Of a stretch of 24,637 nucleotides of DNA, positions 1-7,674 are shown piece by piece. Position 1 is the first letter of the stretch. Each line of letters starts with the position of its first letter. The notes beneath the pieces were generated by a model. That model saw only the letters and a list, made by a program, of their open reading frames with translations, was not told the origin of the DNA and made no database searches. The translations under genes and the position numbers were made by a program. The DNA is from Bizionia sp. (GTDB lineage: Bacteria > Bacteroidota > Bacteroidia > Flavobacteriales > Flavobacteriaceae). The DNA lies in the NCBI GenBank assembly GCA_018067115.1, contig JAGPVI010000004.1, positions 1 to 24,637 of the forward strand, written 5' to 3'.

Positions 1-9
1 ACTTTTTAA

Positions 10-762
10 CTACCACTCCATATTAGGATAGGCACGTTGCATGTATTGCATATCACTTAAGATAAACCCAAAATGTTCTGTATGAATTCCTTTTTTACCC
101 CCTTTTTGAAACCATTTAGATTCCGGAATTTTCAAGGTCGATTCTTCTAAAACAGCATTAACAAGTGTGTAGTATTTATCTTTTAAAGCAGTAACGTCCA
201 CACCTATCCCCTCTGCAACCATTGCTTTGTCTGCATCGGTTTGGTGAAATAACTCATCTGTGTACGTCCATAATGAATCGATAGCTTCTTGCATTTTATC
301 ATGACTTACCGCTGTACCGTCTCCCAAACGCTTGATCCAATCTATTGAAAAACGTTGGTGGTAGCTTACTTCTTTAATCGACTTTTTAGCAATTGCCGAT
401 AAAGTTATATCGTGACTATTTTGAAGTTCTTGTAAGAATAACAAGTGGTATACATCGAATAAAAACTGACGTGCCATTGTATAGGCAAAATCTGTATTTG
501 GTTGCTCCACTAACAAGACATTTACATAATCGCGTTCTTTACGAAGAAATGCAATAGTATCTTCGCTAGCATCGCCTCCTTTTAGTTTTGCTGCGTATTG
601 GTAATAACTTCTTACTTGTCCAAATAAATCTAAAGAGATATTTGTACAAGCGATATCTGTTTCTAAACTTGGTCCGTGCCCTGTTAACTCCCCTAATCTT
701 TGTCCTAGAATTAGAGAATTATCTGCGACACCAAGAATATAATTGTATAAGTTTTCTTTCAT
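10..762 (-). CDS. paaC: Phenylacetyl-CoA epoxidase structural subunit PaaC
   Basis: PaaC is the non-catalytic ferritin-like partner of PaaA in the ring-1,2-phenylacetyl-CoA epoxidase, the multicomponent diiron enzyme that makes the epoxide intermediate of aerobic phenylacetate breakdown in the cytoplasm. The product is all-helical, about 250 residues, close to the usual PaaC length, and its C-terminus (RAYPNMEW) has the family's typical ending. The frame is also open from a TTG at 777, but the ATG at 762 (MKENLYN) is the better start because a purine-rich GGAAAG lies just upstream of it. It lies 194 bases downstream of paaB on the same strand. The stop is 10 bases from the left edge, so the expected next gene, paaD, is outside the window. 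Identity is firm from sequence and context. Confidence 0.95.
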   Translation of the reverse strand: MKENLYNYILGVADNSLILGQRLGELTGHGPSLETDIACTNISLDLFGQVRSYYQYAAKLKGGDASEDTIAFLRKERDYVNVLLVEQPNTDFAYTMARQFLFDVYHLLFLQELQNSHDITLSAIAKKSIKEVSYHQRFSIDWIKRLGDGTAVSHDKMQEAIDSLWTYTDELFHQTDADKAMVAEGIGVDVTALKDKYYTLVNAVLEESTLKIPESKWFQKGGKKGIHTEHFGFILSDMQYMQRAYPNMEW

Positions 763-956
763 ATTTACTTTCCACAACAGTGGGATTCTTTTTACTGAAT
801 GAGACCTCTCTTGTCTTAATAATCTCTTAAAAGTTGTATAATATTAAACTACAACCTCTCGACTCCATTCAAGGAGATACTTCAATTTTCAATTACTTTC
901 CTCTATGTATAGTCGAGATCTTGTTTACACTTAAAAAGTCTATTTTAATAAGATAA
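763..956 (-). other. paaB-paaC intergenic gap with inverted repeat
   Basis: This 194-base spacer is long for an epoxidase operon. It has no credible reading frame. It contains an 8-bp perfect inverted repeat, TCTCGACT at 857-864 and AGTCGAGA at 911-918, separated by 46 bases. The spacer could fold into a long imperfect stem in the paa transcript. It may be the decayed remnant of a palindromic interspersed repeat. No function can be shown from the window. Confidence 0.45.
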
Positions 957-1244
957 TTACATATATTTCACTTCGTCTGGAAGCTCATAAAATGTTGGAT
1001 GGCGGTATACTTTATCTTGAGCAGGCTCGAATAACTCACCGTTATGCTCGGGATTTGAAGCCGTAATATTTTTAGATTCTACAACCCAGATACTTACACC
1101 TTCATTTCTTCTTGTGTACACATCTCTTGCATTCTCTAGAGCCATTTCTGCATCGGCGGCATGAAGGCTTCCAAAGTGACGATGTTCTAATCCGTTTTTA
1201 CTTCTTACGAAGACCTCCCAAAGTGGCCAGTTTTTTGTTGACAT
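957..1244 (-). CDS. paaB: Phenylacetyl-CoA epoxidase subunit PaaB
   Basis: PaaB is the small subunit of the phenylacetyl-CoA epoxidase, thought to help assemble or bridge PaaAC heterodimers. The 95-residue length is right for the family. The product has the recognisable PaaB pattern: an N-terminal WPLWEVFVRSKNGLEHRHFG stretch, then HAADAEMALENARDVYTRR, and IWVV in the middle. It lies 56 bases downstream of paaA and upstream of paaC on the same strand, so it is presumably in the same transcript. Start and stop are unambiguous. Confidence 0.96.
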   Translation of the reverse strand: MSTKNWPLWEVFVRSKNGLEHRHFGSLHAADAEMALENARDVYTRRNEGVSIWVVESKNITASNPEHNGELFEPAQDKVYRHPTFYELPDEVKYM

Positions 1245-1300
1245 AATTATATTTTTATCTGTTTGATACCCTTAGAACTAAGTCTAAGTTATCGTACAAT

Positions 1301-2257
1301 TTAAATTGCTTGTTTTGTTTTACGTTCTACTTTTTTATCGGCGTGAGCCATTGCTGCATCGCGCACCCATTCTCCACCTTCCCAAGCACCTACTCGTGCT
1401 TTCATTCGTTCTTTATTCATTGGGCCGTGACCTTTTACTACTTGCCAGAATTCGTCCCAATTAATCTCTCCAAAATCATAGCTTCCACGCTCTTCGTTCC
1501 ATTTTAAGTCTGGATCTGGAATGGTTAAACCAATAAGTTCTGCTTGCGGTACGGTTTGGTCAATGAACTGCTGACGTAGATCATCGTTAGATTTTCTTTT
1601 TAGTTTCCATTTCATCGATTGCTCTGTATGTACAGACTCTGCATCTGTAGGTCCTAGCATCATTAAACTTGGCCACCACCAGCGGTTTAGTGCATCTTGC
1701 GCCATATCTTTTTGCTCTGGAGTACCATTCGCTAATTTTAGCATGATTTCGAAGCCTTGACGTTGGTGAAAACTTTCTTCCTTACACACACGTACCATTG
1801 CTCTTGCATAAGGTCCATAAGAGGTGCTACATAATGGCACTTGATTAATAATGGCTGCACCATCTACTAACCAACCTACAGCGCCCATATCTGCCCAAGA
1901 TACTGTTGGGTAATTAAATATGGATGAATATTTTGCTTTACCTGAGTGCAACTGCTCGTAAAGCTCATCTCTAGAGATTCCTAAAGTCTCACAGGCAGAA
2001 TATAAGTATAGTCCGTGTCCTGCTTCGTCTTGCACTTTAGCTAATAAAGCCACTTTACGACGCAGCGTTGGCGCACGCGAAATCCAATTACCTTCTGGTA
2101 ACATACCCACAATTTCTGAATGTGCATGCTGCGACATTTGCCTAATATGCGTTTGGCGGTATTTCTCCGGCATCCAATCTTTAGGCTCTATTTTTTCATC
2201 TCTAGCAATGCGTTCTTCGAATTGCTTTTCTAGGTCTTTAATTTGCTCTTCACTCAT
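1301..2257 (-). CDS. paaA: Phenylacetyl-CoA epoxidase catalytic subunit PaaA
   Basis: PaaA is the catalytic diiron subunit that inserts oxygen into the aromatic ring of phenylacetyl-CoA. The product is 318 residues. All six expected iron ligands can be placed by matching to the known E. coli set with a +6 offset: E48, E78, H81 (motif QDEAGH), D132, E161 and H164 (motif EESFH). It starts with MSEEQIKDLEKQFEERI, near the usual length for the family. It follows paaE after a 180-base gap and precedes paaB by 56 bases. With every metal ligand present, it is expected to be active. Confidence 0.97.
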   Translation of the reverse strand: MSEEQIKDLEKQFEERIARDEKIEPKDWMPEKYRQTHIRQMSQHAHSEIVGMLPEGNWISRAPTLRRKVALLAKVQDEAGHGLYLYSACETLGISRDELYEQLHSGKAKYSSIFNYPTVSWADMGAVGWLVDGAAIINQVPLCSTSYGPYARAMVRVCKEESFHQRQGFEIMLKLANGTPEQKDMAQDALNRWWWPSLMMLGPTDAESVHTEQSMKWKLKRKSNDDLRQQFIDQTVPQAELIGLTIPDPDLKWNEERGSYDFGEINWDEFWQVVKGHGPMNKERMKARVGAWEGGEWVRDAAMAHADKKVERKTKQAI

Positions 2258-2437
2258 TGTATTAAAGTATTAGTGAATATTATCTTGTTGTTGCGTTAAG
2301 GATTGCAGCGACATCCTTTTTTGTTTGTCTCAAAAAAGATATAGCATAAAGCCTGACCCTATTAGGGTAACGCCCCAATTGTTATTTTTAAAAAATTACA
2401 AACTATTTTGAAGTTTATAATGCCTTTAACAAAGGGC
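2258..2437 (-). other. paaE-paaA intergenic gap with two inverted repeats
   Basis: This 180-base spacer lies between paaE and paaA and has no gene. It holds two perfect inverted repeats. AAGGAT (2298-2303) pairs with ATCCTT (2313-2318) across a 9-base loop, followed on the plus strand by a run of T. The 13-bp palindrome ACCCTATTAGGGT is at 2356-2368. A third small stem (CCTTT/AAAGG, 2423-2435) sits just after the paaE stop. On the paa coding strand none of them is followed by a clear T-run, so they look like mRNA processing or stability elements or interspersed-repeat remnants rather than terminators. No TAnnTTTG box was found for a separate paaA promoter. Confidence 0.45.
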
Positions 2438-3511
2438 TTATACGTCGAAATCGACCACAACTTTATCTGTTGTTGGCACGGCCTGACAGCTTAATATGTA
2501 GTTTTGCGCCACTTCTTTTTCGTCGAGGGCGTAATTTACTTTCATTTCTACAGCACCTTCTTTAACTTGGCATTTGCAGGTGCTACAGACACCACCTTTG
2601 CAGGCGAATGGCAAATCTGCTCCCGCTGCTAATGCGCCGTCTAGAATATTATCGAAATCATCGTCCATTATAAAGTGGAATTCTTTTCCGCCATCTATAA
2701 TGGTTACTTGAGTTCCATCTACTTTTTTATCTAAAACCTCGGCAATATGTTTATTTTCTTCTTCGCTACTACCTGAGAAAAACAGTTCGTAATGAATTTT
2801 TTCTTTAGATAGTCCAGCCGCCACTAGCTCGTCGCGAATTAAAAATATCATATCCTGCGGCCCACAAATAAATGCGTGGTCTGTATCTGGAACATCTATA
2901 AATGTTTTTGTTAAAACAGCTAGTTTTTCTTTATCGAAACGACCATTTAAGAACGGGATATCGCGTTGTTCTTTTGTTAAGAAGTAAAACACTTGAAATC
3001 TTCCAAAATACTCATTCTTAAGCTGTTCTATCTCTTCTTTAAAGATAATAGATTTTACTGTTCTATTCAAATAGAAGAGCTTAAAAGTACTGTTAGGCTC
3101 ACTTTCTAAATGTGTTTTTATAATAGATAGCATTGGTGTAATTCCACTTCCTGCAGCAAACGCAATGTAGTTTTTTGCTGTTGTTGCATCGCAGTCTACA
3201 TAAAACTCACCGTGAGGAGGCATTATTTGCAGCTCATCACCTTGTTTTAACGTGTTAAATGCGTAATTAGAAAACACACCACTACGAATAGTTTTTACCG
3301 CAACTTTCCATTGATTATCTAACGGACTAGAGCATAACGAATAGTTACGTCGAATGTCTTCTCCATTAATTTCTTTTCGTAAAGTTAAGTGTTGTCCTTG
3401 CTTAAATTTAAAAGTCTCTTTTAAATCTTCGGGAATATCGAAAGTAATAACAACTGTATCTTTCGTTTCCTTATATATATCTGCAACTTTTATGTTGTAA
3501 AAATCTGCCAT
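2438..3511 (-). CDS. paaE: Phenylacetyl-CoA epoxidase reductase subunit PaaE
   Basis: PaaE passes electrons from NAD(P)H through FAD and a [2Fe-2S] cluster to the diiron centre of PaaA. Its 357 residues match the family length. Domains in order: an FAD-binding barrel with RRNYSL at 54-59, an NAD(P)-binding domain with AAGSGITP at 119-126, and a C-terminal plant-type ferredoxin domain with cluster ligands C304, C309, C312 and C342. It is the first structural gene of the cluster here, unlike the E. coli order where it is last. Upstream lie a promoter box and a perfect palindrome, so the paa transcript probably starts in front of this gene. The tetR stop codon is 81 bases upstream. Confidence 0.96.
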   Translation of the reverse strand: MADFYNIKVADIYKETKDTVVITFDIPEDLKETFKFKQGQHLTLRKEINGEDIRRNYSLCSSPLDNQWKVAVKTIRSGVFSNYAFNTLKQGDELQIMPPHGEFYVDCDATTAKNYIAFAAGSGITPMLSIIKTHLESEPNSTFKLFYLNRTVKSIIFKEEIEQLKNEYFGRFQVFYFLTKEQRDIPFLNGRFDKEKLAVLTKTFIDVPDTDHAFICGPQDMIFLIRDELVAAGLSKEKIHYELFFSGSSEEENKHIAEVLDKKVDGTQVTIIDGGKEFHFIMDDDFDNILDGALAAGADLPFACKGGVCSTCKCQVKEGAVEMKVNYALDEKEVAQNYILSCQAVPTTDKVVVDFDV

Positions 3512-3530
3512 ATTGAATTAAACTAATTTT

Positions 3531-3548
3531 AACTAACACTTGTTAGTT
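3531..3548. promoter_or_regulatory. Perfect 18-bp palindrome, probable TetR operator for the paa operon
   Basis: AACTAACA and TGTTAGTT form a perfect 8+2+8 inverted repeat with CT in the centre. It lies 19 bases upstream of the paaE start codon and just downstream of a TAAATTTG promoter box, so it covers the predicted transcription start. A TetR gene is immediately next door. A repressor bound here would block paa transcription. In phenylacetate-responsive TetR regulators such as Thermus PaaR, phenylacetyl-CoA releases the repressor. That ligand is an inference for this protein. Confidence 0.75.
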
Positions 3549-3554
3549 TAGTGA

Positions 3555-3562
3555 CAAATTTA
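3555..3562 (-). promoter_or_regulatory. Promoter -7 box TAAATTTG for paaE
   Basis: On the minus strand this reads TAAATTTG, an exact match to the Bacteroidota -7 consensus TAnnTTTG. Transcription would begin around 3547-3550, at the edge of the palindrome, giving a leader of about 37 bases. No good TTTG -33 element is visible at the usual spacing. Confidence 0.55.
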
Positions 3563-3592
3563 CAAAATTATTTAATACATAATTGTTAATAT

Positions 3593-4162
3593 TTAGGTGT
3601 TAATCCCTTTAATTAAAATCTGACTTAAACTTTTAGAAAGACTATGTTTATCTAAGGCTTCTTTTTTGGGGATCCAGAGATATATGGAGCGCAAGGTAGA
3701 TAGTAAGGAAAAGAGTATAATTTCTGGATTTTCGTTAATGATTTCCTTGTTCTGGATTCCTGTTTTTATAATGTTTCTAAAATCTTCTTCGTAACCATTT
3801 CTCAAGGTTAAATAATATTCTAGTTGGTCTTCTAAATGCATCCAATCGTTATTTAACGAGGCCATACCGTAAGTATTCTCGCTCGCAATTTTAATGTGCA
3901 ACTCCACGATATCGGTTAATTTTTGATCTGTTGCTGTCTCTGCATTTTTAATTTTATTCATTTCATTTGTAAACTCTTCGGCTATTGAAATGATAATACT
4001 ATTAAGAAGCTCTTGTTTAGAGTTGATGTGATTATACAAGCTAGCAGCTTTAATACCTAACTCTGTTGCTAAATCTCGCATTGTTACCGCACTGTACCCT
4101 TTCTGTTTAAAGAGTTTCGCCGCGGCTTTAACAATGTCGTCTTTTCGGTTTTGTGGCTTCAT
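3593..4162 (-). CDS. TetR/AcrR family regulator, probable repressor of the paa genes
   Basis: This is a 189-residue TetR-type repressor. Its N-terminal helix-turn-helix spans about residues 8-55, with the typical VTMRDLATELGIKAASLYNH recognition segment followed by SKQELL. The C-terminal two thirds is helical and variable, as expected for the ligand-binding and dimerisation domain. It lies directly upstream of paaE on the same strand and divergent from an aromatic amino acid hydroxylase. A perfect palindrome sits at the paaE promoter. Control of phenylacetate genes in response to phenylacetyl-CoA is the natural reading, by analogy with PaaR-type TetR proteins, but the ligand cannot be read from the sequence. 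Confidence 0.88.
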   Translation of the reverse strand: MKPQNRKDDIVKAAAKLFKQKGYSAVTMRDLATELGIKAASLYNHINSKQELLNSIIISIAEEFTNEMNKIKNAETATDQKLTDIVELHIKIASENTYGMASLNNDWMHLEDQLEYYLTLRNGYEEDFRNIIKTGIQNKEIINENPEIILFSLLSTLRSIYLWIPKKEALDKHSLSKSLSQILIKGINT

Positions 4163-4236
4163 TATAAATGGGGTAACTGAATTTTAATAAGATTACAATC
4201 AAACGTTAATCTTAATCTATGCTTAATATTAATTTC

Positions 4237-4244
4237 TAACTTTG
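4237..4244 (+). promoter_or_regulatory. Promoter -7 box TAACTTTG for the aromatic amino acid hydroxylase
   Basis: TAACTTTG matches the Bacteroidota TAnnTTTG consensus within the 95-base divergent region between tetR and the hydroxylase. The predicted start site is near 4250. That leaves only about 7 bases before the ATG at 4258 but about 28 before the ATG at 4279, which favours the second as the true start. Confidence 0.5.
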
Positions 4245-4278
4245 TGTACATACTTTAATGATAGAATTGACAACCGTT

Positions 4279-6027
4279 ATGGACAGCAATATAAAAACAA
4301 ATCCTTTAATTGATAACCTTCCTCCACATTTAAAGCAATTTATAAAACCACAAAATTACGACGACTATTCGCCAATTAACCAAGCGGTTTGGCGTTATGT
4401 AATGCGTAAAAACGTGTCTTATTTAAGTACGATTGCTCATGACTCTTATCTTAAAGGTTTGGAAATGACTGGAATTTCTATTGATGATGTGCCAAGTATG
4501 TACGGTATGAATAGGATTTTGAAAAATATTGGTTGGGCAGCAGTAGCCGTAGATGGGTTTATTCCTCCAAATGCGTTTATGGAATTCCAAGCGTTTAAAG
4601 TGTTGGTAATTGCTTCCGATATTCGTCAATTAGAAAACATAGAATACACACCAGCGCCAGATATTATTCATGAAGCAGCAGGCCATGCCCCTATTATTGC
4701 CAATCCAGATTATGCCGAATATTTAAGACGTTTTGGTGAAATTGGATCGAAAGCTATTTTATCGTCTCATGATAATGATATGTACGAGGCAGTAAGAAAA
4801 CTATCGATATTAAAGGAAGCCGCTTCTAGCAGCGACGAGGAGATTAAAGACGCCGAAGATTTAGTAAATGCACTTCAGAATAAAAAAGTACCGCTATCTG
4901 AAATGGCGAAAATTAGAAATTTACATTGGTGGACGGTAGAATATGGATTGATAGGCTCTTTAGAAAATCCGAAAATTTACGGTGCCGGATTACTATCTTC
5001 TATTGGAGAAAGCAAATGGTGTATGACCGATAATGTAAAGAAAAAACGCTATAGTATTGATGCTGCAGAGCAAGAATTTGATATCACAAAACCACAACCT
5101 CAGCTATACGTTACTCCCGATTTCGCCTATTTAATGCAAGTTTTAGAAGAGTTCTCGAATACTATGGCATTAAGAAAAGGTGGATTTAGAGGCTTACAGA
5201 AACTTATAGATTCTAAGAAAATTGGTGCCATTGAACTCAACACAGGCTTACAAATATCGGGTGTGTTTACTGAGATGATTACCGATGAAGATAACCGTGT
5301 CGTCTTCTTTAAAACCGAAGGCCCCACTGCTTTAGCAAATCGAGAAAAGGAATTAATAGGTTTAGGTATAGAGGCGAATCCTAATGGTTTTAGCTCGCCA
5401 ATTGGTAAATTAAAAGGCATTAGTCTAGCCATTGAAGATATGGGCCCTAGAGATTTAAAGGCTTATAATTTTTACGACGGAAAACGTATTGCTTTTGAAT
5501 ATGAAAGTGGGATTATTGTTGAAGGGCTCAATATTACAGGCATTAGAAATATCTATGGAAAACTGATTCTTATTGAATTTGAAGATTGCACGGTAACGTA
5601 TAAAGATCGCGTTTTGTTTTCGCCCGAAGATGGTATTTTCCGTCTCGCCGTAGGCTCTACCATTGTCTCTGCTTTTGCAGGATCGGCAGATTATAGGTCT
5701 TACAATAATCTTTACCACGTATCACTTACCGAAACTAAGAAAATTGAAAAAAGTGCTGCGGTTTTAGAACTAGAGCGCTTATATTCTGAAATAAAAATAC
5801 TGAGAACACAGAACTCTATTAGTACTAGAACCATAAAGAGAGTCTTTAATACGTTGAAGGAGAATTATCCGTTAGAATGGTTATTACTTATTGAATTGTA
5901 CGAGCTACTGTACAAAACTGAAGAAACAGCTTTAAAAACAAGTATTATAACGCATTTAGAAACAATAAAACTAGCGAAACCTAAAGTCGCACATTTAATT
6001 GAAGATGGCTTGGCTTTAATAAATTAG
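4279..6027 (+). CDS. Biopterin-dependent aromatic amino acid hydroxylase (phenylalanine 4-monooxygenase type) with long C-terminal extension
   Basis: This non-heme iron enzyme uses tetrahydrobiopterin and O2 to hydroxylate an aromatic amino acid, most likely phenylalanine to tyrosine. Numbering from the ATG at 4279 gives 582 residues. The iron ligands are all present: H131 and H136 in HEAAGHAP and E221 in WWTVEYGL. The catalytic domain fills roughly residues 1-300. A further ~280 residues, with beta-rich then helical character, has no counterpart I recognise in short bacterial phenylalanine hydroxylases. The frame is open from an ATG at 4258, but that start leaves almost no leader after the promoter box and adds an atypical MIELTTV. 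It is divergent from the paa-linked tetR, suggesting a shared role in aromatic metabolism. Substrate preference (Phe or Trp) is not settled. Confidence 0.92.
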   Translation: MDSNIKTNPLIDNLPPHLKQFIKPQNYDDYSPINQAVWRYVMRKNVSYLSTIAHDSYLKGLEMTGISIDDVPSMYGMNRILKNIGWAAVAVDGFIPPNAFMEFQAFKVLVIASDIRQLENIEYTPAPDIIHEAAGHAPIIANPDYAEYLRRFGEIGSKAILSSHDNDMYEAVRKLSILKEAASSSDEEIKDAEDLVNALQNKKVPLSEMAKIRNLHWWTVEYGLIGSLENPKIYGAGLLSSIGESKWCMTDNVKKKRYSIDAAEQEFDITKPQPQLYVTPDFAYLMQVLEEFSNTMALRKGGFRGLQKLIDSKKIGAIELNTGLQISGVFTEMITDEDNRVVFFKTEGPTALANREKELIGLGIEANPNGFSSPIGKLKGISLAIEDMGPRDLKAYNFYDGKRIAFEYESGIIVEGLNITGIRNIYGKLILIEFEDCTVTYKDRVLFSPEDGIFRLAVGSTIVSAFAGSADYRSYNNLYHVSLTETKKIEKSAAVLELERLYSEIKILRTQNSISTRTIKRVFNTLKENYPLEWLLLIELYELLYKTEETALKTSIITHLETIKLAKPKVAHLIEDGLALIN

Positions 6028-6040
6028 TTACCCCCATATC

Positions 6041-6268
6041 ATGCAGTACAAGAAAAGCATACTTATAGTAGCTGTTTTTATTGGATTTATACTATTTAAG
6101 AAAATAAACTCAACATTATTGAAAGGCATACTTATTGGCTTGATTACGAGTATTACTTTATCTTTTTTTGGCCACAATGTTCTCAAAGCCATTTCACTTC
6201 TAACTTTTGGAGCGCTAAGTCTAATCTTTTCCATTTATAGCTTAATTAACAAAAAATGGTTTGCTTAA
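6041..6268 (+). CDS. Small hydrophobic membrane protein, probably the N-terminal part of a broken gene
   Basis: This 75-residue, strongly hydrophobic product has no family I recognise. It begins with a Lys-rich start and has two or three predicted membrane segments (about residues 6-20, 28-42 and 50-68), ending KKWFA before a TAA at 6266-6268. It begins 13 bases after the hydroxylase stop. The same reading frame stays open after the TAA for another 68 codons of membrane-protein-like sequence, to a TAG at 6473-6475. The product therefore looks like the first half of a ~144-residue protein cut by a nonsense change. It could also be a complete small gene followed by a second one. Confidence 0.55.
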   Translation: MQYKKSILIVAVFIGFILFKKINSTLLKGILIGLITSITLSFFGHNVLKAISLLTFGALSLIFSIYSLINKKWFA

Positions 6269-6475
6269 ATAATAGGTTTCTTTGCTTTCTTCTCATTTCT
6301 CTTCAAATCTATGCATTTACCATATGCTAATGAGTTAAGTTTATTCATAGTGATTCCTGTTTTATGCTATGTTCTTATTTTGAAAAAATGGAAATCTCAC
6401 CTTAATGAACTATCAACTTTAACACTTCTTGTAGCTTACGGATTAGGTGAATTCCTTACATTGACCAGATTATAG
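6269..6475 (+). pseudogene. In-frame continuation of the small membrane protein (C-terminal half)
   Basis: Directly after the TAA at 6266-6268 the same frame stays open to a TAG at 6473. It reads IIGFFAFFSFLFKSMHLPY and continues into a second hydrophobic segment (FIVIPVLCYVLIL), a KKWK turn and a third (LTLLVAYGLGEFLTL). The FKSMHLPYAN stretch resembles the turn between membrane helices in GldL-like and other small flavobacterial membrane proteins. An internal ATG at 6311 could start a separate 54-residue protein. I favour a split gene because the frame is preserved exactly and membrane character continues across the stop. Confidence 0.5.
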
Positions 6476-6522
6476 TAAACTAATAAACCATTTTAAAACA
6501 CTAAACACAATAACAAAACACT

Positions 6523-6828
6523 ATGGGATTTTTAGACTTTATATTTGGAGCAAAAAAAAGAGAAGTCAAGTCTTTTTTAGACAACAATGCTGTTATTCTA
6601 GACGTGCGTTCGCAAAGGGAATGGGATAATGGGCATATTGAAAACGCTGTGCATATTCCTTTAGATGAATTAAATACACGCGTTCAAGAAGTAAAAGCAC
6701 TAAACAAACCTATCATTACGTGTTGCGCCAGTGGTGTACGCTCGTCGAAAGCCGCAAAGTTTTTAAACTTAAATAATATTAGCGCTACCAATGGTGGCGG
6801 GTGGTTAGGTTTAAAAAGCAAACTATAA
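6523..6828 (+). CDS. Single-domain rhodanese-like protein
   Basis: This 101-residue cytoplasmic protein consists of one rhodanese domain, which typically carries a persulfide on its active-site cysteine and moves sulfur between donors and acceptors. The signature parts are all present: LDVRSQREWDNGHIENAVHIP at about residues 26-46 and the active-site loop C68-A-S-G-V-R-S74, followed by SKAAKFL and NGGGWLG. C67 next to the catalytic C68 gives a CC pair. It stands alone on the plus strand and is convergent with the DUF4230 gene, with only 9 bases between their stops. The physiological acceptor is unknown. Confidence 0.9.
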   Translation: MGFLDFIFGAKKREVKSFLDNNAVILDVRSQREWDNGHIENAVHIPLDELNTRVQEVKALNKPIITCCASGVRSSKAAKFLNLNNISATNGGGWLGLKSKL

Positions 6829-6837
6829 ACTTAGCCC

Positions 6838-7449
6838 TTATAATGTGTTTTGAAACGCTTCTGGCGTTTCTATAATTGTTTCGTTGTATTGCAACGTCCA
6901 ACCCAAGGAATGTGTTAAAATATAAAACTTAGAGAGCTCGCTAATTAGTCTGTTTTTAGCATTCGCTTTTAAATCGGAATTTTCAATCTTCTTCATTAAA
7001 GCATTATTAACGTTGTCTTTTATAGCATTATAGTCTTTTGCTTTAAACGGACTTAAAAAATCGGCTTGCACATCGTAATATTCAAAATCGGGGTGAATTT
7101 TAATTTCTTCTTTAGGGATGCTTAAAATGTATAGTATTTTATTCTCCTCATCTATTTTATATTCAATCTTGCTTAAATCGTAAGCCACAGTAACTTCTGC
7201 GTTAACAACAACTAATGCTTTTTTTTCTACATTAATAAAGTTTCCAAATAAAGCTTCGGACTTATTATAATTAAAAACCTGACTAAAATGACCTTCGGTA
7301 ACGATCAATTTACCAACGTTTTTAAGTTGCTCTTGTATGAGTGCAGAATGTTCTTTTAAAATAATTTTATCTTCATTCTGGTCGCCACAATATTTAAAAG
7401 TAAGCACGACTACTAGCGTTATTACAACACCAAAAATTAAATTTCGCAT
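6838..7449 (-). CDS. DUF4230 membrane-anchored protein
   Basis: This 203-residue protein has an N-terminal membrane anchor or signal segment (about residues 3-18) followed by an extracytoplasmic domain. The LIVTEGHFSQVF segment near residue 48 and KKALVVVNAEVTVAYDLS near residue 76 are typical of the DUF4230 family, which is common in Bacteroidota and of unknown function. A cysteine at position 21 (FKYCGD) is not in a clear lipobox. It is convergent with the rhodanese gene. The two terminator-like hairpins upstream separate it from the GSCFA gene, so it probably has its own promoter between 7450 and 7496, though I found only a near-match box there. Confidence 0.85.
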   Translation of the reverse strand: MRNLIFGVVITLVVVLTFKYCGDQNEDKIILKEHSALIQEQLKNVGKLIVTEGHFSQVFNYNKSEALFGNFINVEKKALVVVNAEVTVAYDLSKIEYKIDEENKILYILSIPKEEIKIHPDFEYYDVQADFLSPFKAKDYNAIKDNVNNALMKKIENSDLKANAKNRLISELSKFYILTHSLGWTLQYNETIIETPEAFQNTL

Positions 7450-7496
7450 AAAACCAAGATAAGAAAACTTCTAGATTCTACTCTAAAATGAGCACT

Positions 7497-7546
7497 AAAA
7501 AAACATCAGTAAACACGAAGTAATTAAAACTTGTAAGTTACTGATG
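7497..7546 (-). terminator. Terminator-like hairpin of the distal unit
   Basis: Read on the minus strand, CATCAGTAA (7546 to 7538) pairs perfectly with TTACTGATG (7512 to 7504) across a 25-base loop and is followed at once by seven Ts (7503-7497). It would stop transcripts coming from alaS-GSCFA, or from a small RNA in the gap, before the DUF4230 gene. The loop is long for a strong intrinsic terminator. Confidence 0.55.
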
Positions 7547-7674
7547 CCTTAAATAAATTATGATTAATAGCAGTATAAACTTACAACTAATTGATAATCA
7601 AAAGTTAAAAAATCGACGAACTCACAATAAAATTGTTAAAAGGTTAAAATGAAGAAAATCTAATGTCATAAACT

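Noticed and set aside
10..777. TTG start at 777 for PaaC
   Set aside because: It adds five residues not expected for the family. The ATG at 762 has better upstream sequence.
5127..5718. Minus-strand reading frames opposite the hydroxylase C-terminal region
   Set aside because: They have no promoter, no family pattern and sit inside a well-supported gene on the other strand.
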